A DNA stretch of 64,000 nt from Dromaius novaehollandiae (taxonomy: Eukaryota > Chordata > Aves > Casuariiformes > Dromaiidae), in NCBI RefSeq assembly GCF_036370855.1, contig NC_088098.1:202227336-202291335 (forward strand), in the 5' to 3' direction. Below the pieces are notes generated by a model that saw nothing but the letters and a program-made list of their open reading frames with translations, did no database searches and was not told the origin of the DNA. Below are positions 61,504 to 64,000 of this stretch, one piece after another. Numbering within the stretch: position 1 is the stretch's first letter; every line of letters begins with the position of its first letter. The position numbers were made by a program, and so were the translations under genes.

Positions 61504-64000
61504 TATTCAATTCTCTGTAGCTTCTCATTTTGCATTTATAGCTTAATTAAGGAATAAATTGTGATTATTACAAATTCAGCCTATGGAAGGAAACCTAATA
61601 ACCTAGACAAGCATCCTTATAATTTCTTTGTTCTACCTCTTACTTTTCCTAAAAAGTGTTTTAACTTTGTTTTCTTAATTATTAATCTCTCATTTTAAAC
61701 ATATCCTTTCTCCACAAGTTCCTTTTCACTATTCTATATTTTTACAATAATTTTCCATTTTAATCCAAGTGCTTGCGTTGTCCTTCAAAAAAAAAAACAT
61801 CATAAAGAGGGACTCAGATAGGCCTTTTAGAAGGAAATAATTTCTTCTCAAAGAAAACATGTGATCAGGATATTCAGTTTTCTTTTCACATTTGGTTAAA
61901 TAAACCCTTTATCAAACATTAGTGCTTAGTCTTTTGCTATAATGTGAAAGGGTTTTTTTGTTTGTTTTTCAAACGTGATATAATTCCAGGTTAAAGTAGT
62001 GTTAGACATGTGAATAAGTAAAGCAGAGTGATAAATACTGCAATACGTTTTCAGTATGTGCATGTTTAAGATGGCTGCTTCTTCCCACCCTCAAATAGAA
62101 CAAGAACAAAGAAATTCCTCCCTGTTTACTCACTGGAAGGCATATAACCGGTACGATTCTTTAGTTCAAAAGGATATTAGTTAGCTGTTCTAACACCACT
62201 ATTGTAAATCTAAAATTGATCTGTTCTCCTATTTACAAATTCTAATTTCCTTAATCAATGAAAAGTAACACAACCCAAATCATTAGTTAATTTCTTCAGG
62301 CCAACCAATGCATCGGTATATCTATACTTGTAACATAAGTTAATAATTTCGCACTTGTTTCTTTTAGCAAAAGATTAGATGCCAATTGCTGCAACAAGAG
62401 TCACTGAAATACAACAATGAAACCTAAAACAATTGAAACCTTGCTTAAGGTAAAGTTAAGACATTGTGAGAAAGTTGAGAGTATTCTGAAGAACAATCTG
62501 CTTTGACATTTCTTCCTAAATCAAGAAATCTCTATGGCAAAAACTGAAAAGCATTAATTAAAAAAGAATTACAAGTTCAAAAACTTGAACATAGTTGCTA
62601 AATAAAGGATTCATGCCATACAGCTTAACTAGGATGTAGGTGTGCTTAACTGCTTTACTCTGAACTTAGGCTGTGATTGCCAAAAAAGAAAAAAACTTTA
62701 TAAAGTTTGGAACTGGCTGGAGAGAGCTGTCCTCCACTAACCAGGCTGAAGTATGGTATTTTCCTTCTTCATATGGGATTTAGATATTCTGATTCATGTG
62801 GGACATACATCATTTAAAAATTTGTATCCTGTCATTGGGTTATGATGAAATATAGAGGAAAAAAAAACCCAAAAAACCAGAAACATGAGTTAAGTTCTGG
62901 GTACCTTTATTTTCAATCCAGAGGTGTCAGGGAAAAATAGTTTCAAACAATTAGTTAATCCCACCTAGTAGCTTAGTTAGTTAAAAAAGCATTTGGGGAG
63001 GTATTTTTTGATCAAATTAAATTTCTGTAAAGTTCACATACAGAAAAACTACCATTCATGTCTTTTAGTAAGCTAAGCTAACATAAACCTGAAAGATTCA
63101 TGAGAAAAGCTAATTTCCCGGCTTGTCAGATACCCAACTCTGGAATTATATTGAGATTACAGATTTCAGGATTAAAGAATTACACAATAGGTAAGAAAGA
63201 TGGCAGACTGAGTACGAAAGATTAGAAATGAACTGTTAATTTATCTACCTTTGTAATTCCATCTAAGCTAAAATACTGCGTTACTGTTAGGAAGTTCACC
63301 AGTACAGCAGGAAGGCTCTAGAACTTAAGATCTAATTTTCCATAATACTCAGCACAATCTTTTTTATCTTATTATTTCTTAAATCTCTGCAAATGAGTCA
63401 CATTACAGGGTTTAAGTGACTGGTAAATCAACATCCTCCACACTACTTAAATTGAGGTGACACTTGTTGCAAAAGGTCTTGCTGCTAGGTTAAAAAGCAA
63501 ATATGTGTCACAAGCTAACTTTTCCATGCAAGTTAGTACTACTGTGAGAATCCTTCTCATTTCTCTTGTCAAAGGGTTAAAATAATTTCACATGTATTAC
63601 CTCTCTTGCAAAATAATGTCTGCAATTCCTTCCATCCATTAACAGATTTACAAAATAGTATGTCTTCTCAGAAATAATTTAAGAGTTCATCTCAAACTAG
63701 CCCTTGACCTCAGTGACTCTTCAAGCGTGATTTAAATCAAAATAATCTATGTAAGAAAATTAAACATTTTATCAGTCTAGAATAGATGAAGCTATCACAA
63801 CAATAACCTGATGGATAACTAAAAAAAAAAATCCAAGTAACAGTAACATACAATACCTAACGAAGAGATCTTTCTGTTCCGCTATCATTACATTATTGTT
63901 TTAGTTCAGTATCTGAATAGAAGCAAAAAGGTGATAAAACTGTTGCATACCTCTGGAACTTTTGCAGAGCTGTCTGTCTGCATTGTTAATAATAGCTTCT

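Larger units (their letters stand above)
49510..64000 (-). other. AASDHPPT intron upstream of exon A, running off the window
   Basis: The acceptor AG is at 49510-49511. I looked on the minus strand for the conserved segments that should precede it (human NFNISHQGDYAVLA, VGIDIM, ARDAKAAM, GKPVL) and found none. The intron therefore appears to be at least 14.5 kb, with the start codon outside the window. It contains an antisense CR1 (51868-52335), a MIR relic (50595-50765), an AAAT microsatellite (54297-54320), a Z-DNA-type tract (56302-56342) and several A-, C- and pyrimidine-rich tracts, each listed separately. Confidence 0.7.

Noticed and set aside
63950..64000. Possible minus-strand exon end (CCAGAG followed by GTATGC) at the window edge
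   Set aside because: The codons before it do not match the missing AASDHPPT region, and a single weak donor is not enough.
49510..64000. KBTBD3 or the shared AASDHPPT promoter
   Set aside because: Expected upstream of AASDHPPT from mammalian synteny, but no BTB or kelch coding sequence and no promoter-type CpG island was found here.
1..64000. CRISPR arrays, bacterial operons, tRNA or rRNA genes
   Set aside because: No regularly spaced repeats, no GGTTCGA-type T-arm with a matching acceptor stem, and vertebrate intron/exon structure throughout.

Overview
This is a vertebrate nuclear genomic window, most likely from a bird or another sauropsid. It is AT-rich, has interrupted genes with canonical GT/AG splice sites, and carries eroded CR1 LINEs as its recognisable retroelement class, with a few older MIR-like SINE relics. 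No bacterial, organellar or viral gene organisation, rRNA, tRNA or CRISPR array is visible.

Only one protein-coding gene can be supported: the 3' part of AASDHPPT (L-aminoadipate-semialdehyde dehydrogenase phosphopantetheinyl transferase), on the minus strand. Four coding exons were reconstructed by hand: 49388-49509, 48753-48914, 40660-40737 and 37314-37472 (stop codon at 37314-37316). All are joined by consensus splice sites in compatible phases. Together they encode residues equivalent to human 137-309, including the split Gly, so the C-terminal part has exactly the human length. The exons for roughly residues 1-136, with the start codon and promoter, were not found. They should lie beyond base 64000, so the 5'-most visible intron is at least 14.5 kb.

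Bases 1 to about 36 kb look like intergenic desert downstream (3') of AASDHPPT. This stretch holds several dead CR1 pieces: an ORF1 esterase relic near 3.8 kb, a reverse transcriptase relic near 9.3 kb, and two 3' ends near 16.9 and 17.5 kb. It also holds MIR/L2-like fragments, small tandem and inverted repeats, two CpG-rich islands in otherwise AT-rich DNA, and a 0.5 kb CpG-rich segment near 30.4-30.9 kb that could be a solo LTR. Bases 37.5-64 kb are AASDHPPT introns, with one antisense CR1 3' region, one MIR, several homopolymer tracts and a Z-DNA-type alternating tract.

I found no new multi-gene system. The most useful results are the hand-built AASDHPPT model, the frameshifted CR1 ORF1 esterase relic, the unexplained CpG-rich segments, and a 50-bp sequence present twice 1.5 kb apart. 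All repeat-family calls rest on recognition of consensus features by eye, without a database search.
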